This document shows positions 54,343-62,875 of a stretch of DNA of 64,000 nt, in pieces. How positions within the stretch are numbered: position 1 is the stretch's first letter; each line of letters opens with the position of its first letter. The notes under the pieces were generated by a model that made no database searches, was not told the origin of the DNA, and saw nothing but the letters and a program-made list of their open reading frames with translations. The DNA is from UBA4408 sp002389785 (GTDB taxonomy: Bacteria > Bacteroidota > Bacteroidia > UBA4408): NCBI GenBank assembly GCA_035438985.1, contig DAORJK010000005.1:62001-126000 (forward strand), read 5' to 3'. A program made the position numbers and the translations under genes.

Positions 54343-56415
54343 ATGCGAGTAACACAAAAATTTATCCATGTAGCATTGCTTTGCATTTCGGCTTTAACAG
54401 CTGCAAAAAATGGCTATGCACAGTCTAATTCGGCATCCAACCCATTGTTGGTTCAGTTGAATGTACCTGTTGAATTTTCAAAAGTAACTGCAGCCAATGT
54501 GAGCGATTATGGCAAGCAAATTATGCAATCAATAAATAAGGATATTGAAGCGATAAAAGCACAAAAAACAATCAGTTTTGCTAGTGTTTTTGAAGCATTT
54601 GATGTAAGCTACAATAAATTAAATACTGCCAGCAATACTTGTTATATGTTGTATTGGGTTTCGCCCGATTCGTTGATTCGAGCAAATGGCTTAAACAGTT
54701 ATCAGCAATTAGATTCGCAATCGACAGCAATTTTCTCGGACAAGGAGCTGTTTTCTAAAATGCTTTCTTTTAAATCAACCGCCGATTATAAAGAGTTAAC
54801 AGGCCACAGAAAGTTTCTGGTAGATGACTTAATTGATGGATTTGAACGATCCGGTGTGAACTTACCTGCTGATAAATTGATTCAATTTAAAAAACTAAGC
54901 AAAGAAATTGGTGAATTAACTTCGAGTTATTCGGTAAATATGAACTCGGCAAATGATGTGTTGAAATTGGATGAAGCAGGAACCAAAGGTTTAACAGAAG
55001 ATTTCAAAAATAAATACCGAACAGCTGCAGGAAACTATGAGATTCCAATTATTAATGCTACCAACGAGCCGGTTATGAATAATGCCGAAATAGAAGCAAC
55101 GCGAAAAGCTTTCTATTTTAAGTTTACCGGAAGAGCTGCAGCTCAAAATTTACCCCTACTCGATAGTTTAATTAGCAAGCGTTATGCACTTGCAAAGCTC
55201 ATGAATTATCCTAGTTATGCGGCTTACAGCTTGGGTTCAAAAATGGCTAAGAACCCTAAAACCGTGTGGAGTTTTGTATACGACTTAATAGAACGATCAA
55301 AAGATAAAGCTAAATTGGACCTTGCAGAATTTGAACGCACTAAAAAGGCAGAATTTGCGAATGAAAAAGAGGTTCGTTTAAATACTTGGGACATTGATTA
55401 TTACAAAAGTAAAAAGCTGAAAAGTGAATTTAATGTAAACTATGAAGAGTTACGTCCTTACCTACCCATGGATCAATGCTTGAAAGGAATGTTCGAAATT
55501 TATCAGAAATTGCTCGGACTTGAATTCAAGAAAGTAAACAATCCTTCGGTGTGGCATCCAGAAGTTGAAATGTATGAAGTTTACGAAACAGGGAAGTTAA
55601 AAGGGCGATTTTATTTAGACTTGTTTCCACGTCCTAATAAAGAATCATGGTTTTATGGAGTTAATTTAATTTCAGGTAAATATGGTAAAGGAGGTAATGA
55701 GATTCCGGTGTCGATGCTGTTAGGAAATTTTACACGCCCTACTCCCACTTCACCTTCGTTGTTAAGTCCACGTGAGTTAAAAACTTTATTTCATGAGTTT
55801 GGGCACATTATGAATATGATGTCGTATGAAGGTGAATTTTCGATGCAATCAAGTTCAAAAGCTGATTTTACTGAATCCATGTCGCAATTATTTGAAAACT
55901 GGTTATGGGATTATTCCATTTTGAGCTCGTTTGCTAAGCATTATAAAACCGGTGAAGTATTGCCTTTGGCTACTTTTGAAAATATGCTGAAGGCTAAGAA
56001 TGTTGCTTCCGGATATGCATCAATTCGTTCGTTGCGCATGTGTTTGTACGACATGAATGTATACGATAAATATAATCCTCAATCTCCGGTATCCACCGAT
56101 AAATTGTGGCAGCAAATTGACAAAGAGTTAGGGGTTATGGATTTTTATGTTGAAGGAACACATCCTCAGGCCAACTGGATACATATAAATTCTCATCCGG
56201 TGTATTACTACGGATATCTATGGTCGGAAGTATATGCACAAGACATGTTTACACAATTTAAGAAAAACGGATTAACCGATACCAAAACAGGTGTGCGCTA
56301 CAGAAAATTAATTTTAGCCAATGGTACACAGCGGGATATTGTGCAAGCAGTTGAAGAATTTATAGGCAGACCTTCTGACAATAAAGCCTACATAAAGAGT
56401 TTGGGGTTGGAATAA
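54343..56415 (+). CDS. Exported M3-family zinc oligopeptidase (Dcp/oligopeptidase A-like)
   Basis: A 690-residue thimet-type peptidase with a signal peptide ending KNGYAQS, so probably periplasmic. The catalytic HEFGH motif (His484, His488) lies in LKTLFHEFGHIMNMM, followed by the third-ligand region ADFTESMSQLFENW. Long alpha-helical segments precede it as in other M3 enzymes. These peptidases degrade short peptides without destroying folded proteins. A single gene between a flippase and the TetR regulator; no clear promoter match. Confidence 0.9.
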   Translation: MRVTQKFIHVALLCISALTAAKNGYAQSNSASNPLLVQLNVPVEFSKVTAANVSDYGKQIMQSINKDIEAIKAQKTISFASVFEAFDVSYNKLNTASNTCYMLYWVSPDSLIRANGLNSYQQLDSQSTAIFSDKELFSKMLSFKSTADYKELTGHRKFLVDDLIDGFERSGVNLPADKLIQFKKLSKEIGELTSSYSVNMNSANDVLKLDEAGTKGLTEDFKNKYRTAAGNYEIPIINATNEPVMNNAEIEATRKAFYFKFTGRAAAQNLPLLDSLISKRYALAKLMNYPSYAAYSLGSKMAKNPKTVWSFVYDLIERSKDKAKLDLAEFERTKKAEFANEKEVRLNTWDIDYYKSKKLKSEFNVNYEELRPYLPMDQCLKGMFEIYQKLLGLEFKKVNNPSVWHPEVEMYEVYETGKLKGRFYLDLFPRPNKESWFYGVNLISGKYGKGGNEIPVSMLLGNFTRPTPTSPSLLSPRELKTLFHEFGHIMNMMSYEGEFSMQSSSKADFTESMSQLFENWLWDYSILSSFAKHYKTGEVLPLATFENMLKAKNVASGYASIRSLRMCLYDMNVYDKYNPQSPVSTDKLWQQIDKELGVMDFYVEGTHPQANWIHINSHPVYYYGYLWSEVYAQDMFTQFKKNGLTDTKTGVRYRKLILANGTQRDIVQAVEEFIGRPSDNKAYIKSLGLE

Positions 56416-56451
56416 TTTAAAGCAATTTACCTCTTATTATACAGACTGGTT

Positions 56452-57132
56452 TTATTTAGTAGGTTTTTGAATTGAACTAAATAACAGATGTTCTAAAAAG
56501 GATATAAGTTTATTATCGTTTGGCACTGTGCTATCGGTAAGCGACGGTAAATTTTCCATAAAAAACTTTTGCGCATGCGACATTTCTAAAATGGTACTAG
56601 CTAAAAAATATGGATACTTGTAATTCGGGTTGTATTCTTTAATTATTTCTGCAATTCGATGGCATAAGTCTTTATAGGGCTTAAACAAACGATCCTTATT
56701 ATCTTTTGTAATGTTCCGGGTTAAATAAGCTTTTGAACTCTCCCACTTTACAAGCTCATAAGCTTCAAATTCGGAAATGAATTCAGTAGATTTTGCGCGC
56801 TCGGGAACTATTACTAAGAGCCCAATAATTGTTTTCAATTTCACTTCAGGGTCATGGATGTTGTTTAAACTAAACAGCACTTTATACTCTAAGAAACTCC
56901 AATACCAGGTAATGAGGTATACCAATAACCTATGTTTGTTTTCGAAATAGCGGTAAATACTGGCTTCTGTTGTTTCTATTTCTGCAGCCAGTTTTTTAAA
57001 GGTAAAATCTTCAAATCCCAGTTTGTTAATCAATACTAAACCCTGACTAACAATTCGTTTTCCCAATACACTGTCTTCCGGATTTCGAAGAAACAGTTTA
57101 TCATTCATTTTAATTCGGATATCTAATAGCAT
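56452..57132 (-). CDS. TetR/AcrR-family transcriptional regulator
   Basis: A 226-residue repressor-type protein. The N-terminal helix-turn-helix is clear (GLVLINKLGFEDFTFKKLAAEIETTEASIYRYFENKHRLL, split here only by lack of gaps, about residues 30-70 in three helices). The C-terminal ligand-binding domain is all helical. It is divergent from the CutA-like/ABC-HlyD/TolC operon, with a 107-bp intergenic region that carries an inverted repeat, so control of that operon is likely. Starts at 57132 or the Met at 57108 are both possible. Confidence 0.87.
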   Translation of the reverse strand: MLLDIRIKMNDKLFLRNPEDSVLGKRIVSQGLVLINKLGFEDFTFKKLAAEIETTEASIYRYFENKHRLLVYLITWYWSFLEYKVLFSLNNIHDPEVKLKTIIGLLVIVPERAKSTEFISEFEAYELVKWESSKAYLTRNITKDNKDRLFKPYKDLCHRIAEIIKEYNPNYKYPYFLASTILEMSHAQKFFMENLPSLTDSTVPNDNKLISFLEHLLFSSIQKPTK

Positions 57133-57187
57133 TAGTTCTTAAATTGATAGTACAAATATACTAAATATTATTTAACAGATTTTATAT

Positions 57188-57222
57188 AATAGTTTTACTA
57201 TCATTTTGTAAGTAATACTATT
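57188..57222. promoter_or_regulatory. Candidate TetR operator: 12-bp inverted repeat
   Basis: AATAGTTTTACT (57188-57199) and AGTAATACTATT (57211-57222) are inverted copies matching at 11 of 12 positions around an 11-base centre. The right arm overlaps a TATTTTTG -7-like box at 57219-57226, about 14 bases before the CutA-like start. This is a suitable place for repression. Confidence 0.55.
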
Positions 57223-57239
57223 TTTGTAAAAAAATTTCT

Positions 57240-57551
57240 ATGATAACTGTATATATTTATTTAGACTCAGAAGTAAACGCCGGAAAACTGGTGAAAGACT
57301 TAATTGCGAATGATTTGCTGGCACATGCATCGATCGATATTGACAATCGTTCGTTCAGTAAAATTGACGGTAAAATATTTCAGCAAACGAATGTGGTTAT
57401 AACCGGTCAAACCAAAGCATTGTTATTTACCCCAATACTCGAATACATTTCGCGTGAACGTTATGAAAACACAAAGGTGTATTCACAACCGATTACTCAA
57501 TGTAATGGAAATTTCAGTGAGATTATCCGGCAAAACACGCAGAAAATATGA
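57240..57551 (+). CDS. CutA-like small protein
   Basis: A 103-residue protein that can be aligned by eye with CutA1 (ferredoxin-like trimeric proteins once linked to divalent-cation tolerance). It has LVKDLIANDLLAHASI (compare ALVEERLAACVNI), a DGKIFQQTNVVITGQT strand and a C-terminal NGNFSEIIRQNT. The CutA metal-associated Cys is replaced (AHASI). It is first in the efflux operon and overlaps the next gene by 4 bp, so it is translationally coupled. Function here is unknown; a PII-like regulatory or adaptor role is speculation. Confidence 0.6.
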   Translation: MITVYIYLDSEVNAGKLVKDLIANDLLAHASIDIDNRSFSKIDGKIFQQTNVVITGQTKALLFTPILEYISRERYENTKVYSQPITQCNGNFSEIIRQNTQKI

Positions 57552-59782
57552 TGAATGCAAAAACTAAGTTATTGCTAAAATGGTTGAATAAGGAAAGAAA
57601 ACTTATTTACCGAATTTATGCTTTGGCATTTTTACAAGGAGCATTATACATTGCAATTCCGCTTGTGATACAAGGTATGATTACCTATGTAATGGCAGGT
57701 AAATTTTCGGCTTCCTTATTTTTATTATGCATGCTTGTAATATCTATTACCATGTTAATTGGTTTTTTTCAGTTATGGCAAATGCGGCTGAATGAAACTT
57801 TGCATGAAAAGATTTTTTGCAACCTAACTGACCGATTAGCTCAATTAACCATTAAGCATCAAGAAGCTAAGAAAAAGATTGTACATTTTTTTGAAGTAGT
57901 TACATTACAAAAAGGAATTGGTAAAGTTCTGCTTGAGTTTTCATTTTCGGTAATTAGTATACTTTTTGGAATACTTTTATTACCCGCATACAGTAATTGG
58001 TTTTTCATTTTTTCGGTTTTACTTGGCATTACCTTTTTTCTAATTATAATATACTATGGTAAAAAGGCTCAAGAAGAAAACATCCAAACATCGACACATA
58101 AATATGAAATATTCGATATTTTATCGTCAGGGAAAACTCAATTACCAGAAGTTGATGCTGCATTAGACCAGTATTTGGATCACCGTAAAATTTACTATTC
58201 CACCTTTGAAAAACAATACAAAGGAATTTTATTTTTTAAGTTCTTTTTTATCAGCATACTTCTTTTTGTTGGGGCATATTTAGTGCAGCATGGTGAGCTC
58301 AACATTGGACAGTTTGTAGCTTCTGAAATTATCATATTACTGGTAATTAATGCAGTTGAAAAGCTAATTGGAAGCATGGGTACATTTTACGATATGATAA
58401 CCGGCTTATATAAACTTGAACTTTTATTCAGTCATAATCCGAGTGAATCGTATCTTGAATCAGAAGCCAGACCTACTCTTAACGCAACAACCCGTATTTA
58501 TAGAAATAGGTATTCAAACAGAGTAAAAGCAATATTTTATACAGTGCTTATTTCGTGCATTGTGATTCTATTTCTTCCCTGGACACAAACCGTAAAAATG
58601 GAGGGAGAAGTAAGTGTTCTTAATCCCGAAAATAAACCACAACAAGTTACTTCGCGCATTGCCGGACGAATTGAAAAATGGTATATAAAAGACGGAGATT
58701 TTGTAAAGAAAAATGACACCATCGCTTTTATTTCTGAGATTAAAGAGGAATACATGGATTCACTTTTAGTGCAACGTTCAGAAGATCAAGTAAAGGCAAA
58801 GGAAATAAGTATTGCATCCTATGAAAACAAGGTGGCCGCAATTGACAAACAAATTGATGCCATTAATAAAGCCATGCTTTTAAAAACTGAGCAAGTAAAA
58901 AACAAGATACAACAATCAAAAGCAAAATTGGCGAGCGATATTGCCGATTCGGAAGCTGCATTGAATAATTACAAAGTAACAGAAGAACAGTTTAAGCGAT
59001 TTGAAGAACTGTTTGCCAAAGGAGTAATTTCAAAAACCGATCTCGAAAACCGAAAAATAAAAGTGCAAGAGGCATTTGCAAAGAAAGTGGCAGCTGAGAA
59101 TAAAATTATTGCTGCAAAAAATGATTTACTAAACAATGAAATTGAGCTCAATTCGACGCTTCAAGAATACACAGAAAAGTTAACCAAAACTGAGTCTGAA
59201 AAATTCGCTACAATTTCGATGCGCTATGAATCAGAAGGAATGCTTACAAAGTTGCAAAACCAACTATCCAATTATTCATTGCGCAATACCTATTATTTTG
59301 TTTTAGCTCCTCGTGACGGATATGTTAACAATATTGCCATGCAAGGTGTTGGAGAAATTGTGAAAGAAGGTGGAATGCTTTGTAATGTAGCGCCGATAAA
59401 AAGTGAACAAGCGGTTGAGCTATTTGTTGATCCTGTTGATTTACCGCTTATAGCTAAAGGGCAAAGGGTGCAATTGATATTTGATGGCTGGCCGGCATTT
59501 GTATTTTCGGGATGGCCCGGAATAAGTTACGGTAGTTATAGTGCCGAAGTTGTTGCATTTGATAAGGTGATTTCACCCAATGGAAAATTTAGGGTATTGG
59601 CCGTAAATAAAGGCGAGCCCTGGCCAATGGCTATACAACTTGGTGGTGGTGCTAAAGGACTCGCCCTACTAAGCAATGTACCTGTAGTTTACGAAATATG
59701 GAGAAAGGCCAATGGTTTTCCTCCTGAATTTTATACATCAAACAACCAAAGTATTAAGCATGAACTTACCAGTAAGAAATAG
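57548..59782 (+). CDS. Fusion of ABC-exporter membrane domain and HlyD-type periplasmic adaptor, no ATPase domain
   Basis: A 744-residue inner-membrane protein. Residues about 20-290 carry six helices with the spacing of a type I ABC exporter membrane domain. Where the nucleotide-binding domain should follow, the chain goes straight to a seventh helix (about 326-346, VKAIFYTVLISCIVILFLPW) and an HlyD-type adaptor: lipoyl half SRIAGRIEKWYIKDGDFV (about 369-386), long coiled coil (about 395-570), second lipoyl half APRDGYVNNIAMQGVGEIV (about 587-605) and beta-barrel domain. No Walker A, Walker B or ABC signature is present. It overlaps both neighbours (4 and 23 bp) and precedes a TolC-like gene. 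Confidence 0.82.
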   Translation: MMNAKTKLLLKWLNKERKLIYRIYALAFLQGALYIAIPLVIQGMITYVMAGKFSASLFLLCMLVISITMLIGFFQLWQMRLNETLHEKIFCNLTDRLAQLTIKHQEAKKKIVHFFEVVTLQKGIGKVLLEFSFSVISILFGILLLPAYSNWFFIFSVLLGITFFLIIIYYGKKAQEENIQTSTHKYEIFDILSSGKTQLPEVDAALDQYLDHRKIYYSTFEKQYKGILFFKFFFISILLFVGAYLVQHGELNIGQFVASEIIILLVINAVEKLIGSMGTFYDMITGLYKLELLFSHNPSESYLESEARPTLNATTRIYRNRYSNRVKAIFYTVLISCIVILFLPWTQTVKMEGEVSVLNPENKPQQVTSRIAGRIEKWYIKDGDFVKKNDTIAFISEIKEEYMDSLLVQRSEDQVKAKEISIASYENKVAAIDKQIDAINKAMLLKTEQVKNKIQQSKAKLASDIADSEAALNNYKVTEEQFKRFEELFAKGVISKTDLENRKIKVQEAFAKKVAAENKIIAAKNDLLNNEIELNSTLQEYTEKLTKTESEKFATISMRYESEGMLTKLQNQLSNYSLRNTYYFVLAPRDGYVNNIAMQGVGEIVKEGGMLCNVAPIKSEQAVELFVDPVDLPLIAKGQRVQLIFDGWPAFVFSGWPGISYGSYSAEVVAFDKVISPNGKFRVLAVNKGEPWPMAIQLGGGAKGLALLSNVPVVYEIWRKANGFPPEFYTSNNQSIKHELTSKK

Positions 59783-61166
59783 TATTTTACTTCTGCAGAT
59801 TTTGCTATTTGTTATTAATAGTACCGCACAGAGTAACAAAGAACTTTCGTATCGAAAATTTTTATCGCTGGTTAAAAGCACTAATTTGCAAGCACAAAAG
59901 GCTGAGAATAATTTACCATTTGCAGATTATCAACTAAAGGCAGCAAAAGGAAATTTTGACCCTCAATTAAATAGCTCGTTCAATTCCAAACAGTATAACT
60001 CCAAGAATTATTTCAACTATGGTTCGGCTGAAATAAAGCAACCGTTATTTTCTTCTCACTATTTAAAAATGGGTTATCAGTATGGGCAAGGCCTTAATTT
60101 AAATCCTGAATTTGAAACATCGGAAGCAGGTTTGCCTTATGTTGGTGTTGAAGTAAGTTTATTGCAAGGCTTGATTATTGATAAACGAAGGGCCGAATTA
60201 AAGAAGGCTAACTATTATTCGGACTTCTATAAAGATGAACAAAAAATACAATTGAACGAACTCTTTTATTATGCATCAACTACTTACTTGGAAGGTGTAT
60301 ACTCAAAAAAAATAAACAGTATTTATGCTTATTTTTCAAATCTTGCACAACAGCGTCTTACCGGAATTAGCGAATTGTCGAACGTGGGAGAAAAACCTGC
60401 AGTAGACACCATTGAAGCTGCAATTTATTTACAAGGACGATTGCTCGAAATGCAGGCAAGTGAAATAGAGTTGAATAAAAAAAGCACAGAAATTCAAACC
60501 TTAATTTCGAACAGCGAAGAATTGGTTAAGGACCCAATTGTATATACGGATAGTTTAGACCAATTGTACCTTTCGGCCAGAATCGCTATTCAGCAATTTT
60601 TACCCAATGAAACTATTTCCAATCCTTTGCTATCACAATATATTGCAAAGCAAAAAATTTTGGAAACCGAACTTCGATTAAAACGAGAATTGATAAAACC
60701 TGTGTTGGATGTGAGTTACAATTTTTTGAGTAATGATAATCAACCCTATTTGCAGGGCTTTACAACAAATGCCTATAAATGGGGTGCAACCTTTTCGTTT
60801 CCACTTTATTTGCGTAAAGCGAGAAACGAGTACAAAATGGCTCAAATAGCAGTTCAAAACAATGAACTTGAAACCATTAATAAACAAAATCAATTTAGTA
60901 ACAATCGTAAATTTATTGTTGAAACTCTAAAGGTTTGTCAAGAACAAATTATAAATGCTGAAAAATCAGTGAACTATAGTAATCTTTTGGTAGAAGCCGA
61001 AAAATTGAAATTTATGAATGGGGAGAGTTCTTTGTTTTTGGTAAATGCACGTGAAAATAAATGGCTCGAAAACGAATTAAAACTTGCCGAATACAAATTA
61101 AAATACTTGAAGACCATACTTGAGTTGGTTTATACTGATGGTAATTTAAACTATGAGTTGAGTTAA
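59760..61166 (+). CDS. TolC-family outer-membrane efflux protein
   Basis: A 468-residue exported protein. The ATG at 59760 gives a signal peptide ending NSTAQS, and the start overlaps the fusion gene by 23 bp. The mature protein has the TolC arrangement of long helices and two beta-strand segments per repeat (ANGNFDPQLNSSF and ISLLVDV-like strand LDVSYNFLSN, here AAKGNFDPQLNSSFN and KPVLDVSYNF). It would form the outer-membrane channel for the HlyD-type adaptor upstream. Last gene of the operon. Confidence 0.85.
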   Translation: MNLPVRNSILLLQILLFVINSTAQSNKELSYRKFLSLVKSTNLQAQKAENNLPFADYQLKAAKGNFDPQLNSSFNSKQYNSKNYFNYGSAEIKQPLFSSHYLKMGYQYGQGLNLNPEFETSEAGLPYVGVEVSLLQGLIIDKRRAELKKANYYSDFYKDEQKIQLNELFYYASTTYLEGVYSKKINSIYAYFSNLAQQRLTGISELSNVGEKPAVDTIEAAIYLQGRLLEMQASEIELNKKSTEIQTLISNSEELVKDPIVYTDSLDQLYLSARIAIQQFLPNETISNPLLSQYIAKQKILETELRLKRELIKPVLDVSYNFLSNDNQPYLQGFTTNAYKWGATFSFPLYLRKARNEYKMAQIAVQNNELETINKQNQFSNNRKFIVETLKVCQEQIINAEKSVNYSNLLVEAEKLKFMNGESSLFLVNARENKWLENELKLAEYKLKYLKTILELVYTDGNLNYELS

Positions 61167-61278
61167 TTCATTCTTCCAAAATAATTTACGGATTCTTATT
61201 TAGTTATTACTCCAAAGCAAAATAAATTGCACTTCTAAATAAAATTATCTCTACGCATAGGGGTAAATTACTAATCAA

Positions 61279-61308
61279 TTGTCATGTATAGTAAAGATTC
61301 TAACTTTG
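61279..61308 (+). promoter_or_regulatory. Promoter of the ECF sigma factor gene (TTG-N19-TAACTTTG)
   Basis: TTG at 61279-61281 and TAACTTTG at 61301-61308, 19 bases apart, match the housekeeping consensus exactly. The predicted transcription start near 61311 lies downstream of the first in-frame TTG, so it moves the sigma factor start to 61333. Confidence 0.65.
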
Positions 61309-61332
61309 CCGAACAAAGCTCAGCTAGAAGCA

Positions 61333-61908
61333 TTGAAAGAAGAAGCATTACTCATCAATAATATAAAGGAAGGCAGCATAGAAGCTTTTGAAAAAATTTT
61401 CACTAGTTATTACGCTACCTTGGTGAATTATGCCAAAACCATTTTAAAAGACCGGGAGGCAGCGGAAGATATAGTACAACAGGTGTTTATTTCAATTTGG
61501 GAAAAGAAGCAGAATCTTGAAATACACAGTTCATTTAAAGCCATGCTTTATAAATCGGTGTACAATGCTTGTTTGAATTTTATTAAAAAAGCGCAAGTAA
61601 GGAGCAATTATGCACAAGAAAGCCTGAAGCAGCCAGTTGAACAAGTAACAATGGAGCATTCGTTTCTTCAAAAAGAATTGCAAACAAAAATTGAAAACGC
61701 TATTGATCAATTGCCTGAGCAATGTGCTAAAATATTTAAAATGAGTCGGTTTGAACAATTGAAATATGCTGAAATAGCAGATCAGTTGGGATTGTCGATA
61801 AAAACGATAGAGCATCAGATGGGTAAAGCTTTGAAAATATTGCGCGAACAGTTAAAAGAATACTTGCCATTAATACTACTTTATATAAGCAAAAGCTACT
61901 TTGATTAA
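61333..61908 (+). CDS. ECF-type RNA polymerase sigma factor (FecI-like)
   Basis: A 191-residue extracytoplasmic-function sigma factor with region 2 (FEKIFTSYYATLVNYAKTILKDREAAEDIVQQVFISIW, continuous helices at about 20-57) and region 4 (IDQLPEQCAKIFKMSRFEQLKYAEIADQLGLSIKTIEHQM, about 123-162). These direct RNA polymerase to envelope or uptake genes on a signal relayed by the anti-sigma partner. The TTG at 61333 (MKEEALLINN...) is chosen because a consensus promoter occupies the alternative upstream start. It overlaps the FecR-like gene by 8 bp. Confidence 0.87.
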   Translation: MKEEALLINNIKEGSIEAFEKIFTSYYATLVNYAKTILKDREAAEDIVQQVFISIWEKKQNLEIHSSFKAMLYKSVYNACLNFIKKAQVRSNYAQESLKQPVEQVTMEHSFLQKELQTKIENAIDQLPEQCAKIFKMSRFEQLKYAEIADQLGLSIKTIEHQMGKALKILREQLKEYLPLILLYISKSYFD

Positions 61909-62875
61909 TACTGATAACATACACGAATTAATTGGAAAATATTTGGCAGGTGAAGCTAGTCCAGAAGAAGCTATGCTGCTTGATGAATGGAGAAGTTTGA
62001 AGCGTGAAAACGAAGCGCTTTTCAAACACTACGAAAAAATTTACACACCTATATCCGGTGCTAGCGAAAGAGTTGAAATTGACACTCCATTAGCTTTTGA
62101 AAAAATTAAACCAATGTTGAAAAATGATGCTGTTACACGAGTAACAAATCGTTCTAATACATTCTTTAAAATAGCTGCATCCATTGCTTTATTAATAGGT
62201 GTAGCCGGCACACTTTATTATTTATTTTCACATTCGATAAGTTCTACAATTGTTTATGAAAGTGGTATTCGTCAACAAGAAATAAAACTTAGTGATGGAA
62301 GCAATGTTCTTCTCTCGGCGCAATCATCACTTAGCGAAAATAAAAATTATGGAAAAAATAACCGGACACTTCAGTTAAAGGGTACCGCATATTTTTCAGT
62401 AATTCATGATTCAACCATGCCCTTTATTGTTGATGTTGGGAAAGTGTATATTAAGGATATTGGAACTAAATTTACCATAGATGCTGATCCAACTCGTGAT
62501 ACTATTTTTGTAAACGTTGATGAAGGGGTTGTATTACTGTTTGATAGTATTGGCAGTTCACTCGAAATACGAGCCTCTGAAAAAGCCCTATACATTAAGT
62601 CTCAAAAAAGAATTGAAGCACCTGCTAAATTAAATAATGAAAAACTGCATTTGGTATTTACACATGCTCGACTTGCAGATGTGCTTGTAAAATTGAACTC
62701 TGTGTACAAAACCAAAATTAAATTGGAAAATTCCGACTTGAGCAATTGTGAAATAACAACTCAATTTACAAATGAAGAGTTGGAAACAATTCTTGCGATT
62801 GTATCGGAAACATTGGAACTAAGCTATGTTAAAACCAGTGAAGGTTATTTGATTAAAGGTGAAAAATGCAAGTAA
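61901..62875 (+). CDS. FecR-like anti-sigma factor
   Basis: A 324-residue inner-membrane anti-sigma protein. The cytoplasmic N-terminal segment (DNIHELIGKYLAGEASPEEAMLLDEW) binds the sigma factor in this family. One membrane helix is at about 88-109. The periplasmic FecR domain (ESGIRQQEIKLSDGSNVLLSAQSSL ... VDVGKVYIKDIGTKFTI) and a C-terminal DUF4974-type domain (LVFTHARLADVLVKLNSVYKTKI) follow. It starts with TTG at 61901, overlapping the sigma gene by 8 bp, and overlaps the next gene by 10 bp. Confidence 0.88.
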   Translation: MINTDNIHELIGKYLAGEASPEEAMLLDEWRSLKRENEALFKHYEKIYTPISGASERVEIDTPLAFEKIKPMLKNDAVTRVTNRSNTFFKIAASIALLIGVAGTLYYLFSHSISSTIVYESGIRQQEIKLSDGSNVLLSAQSSLSENKNYGKNNRTLQLKGTAYFSVIHDSTMPFIVDVGKVYIKDIGTKFTIDADPTRDTIFVNVDEGVVLLFDSIGSSLEIRASEKALYIKSQKRIEAPAKLNNEKLHLVFTHARLADVLVKLNSVYKTKIKLENSDLSNCEITTQFTNEELETILAIVSETLELSYVKTSEGYLIKGEKCK

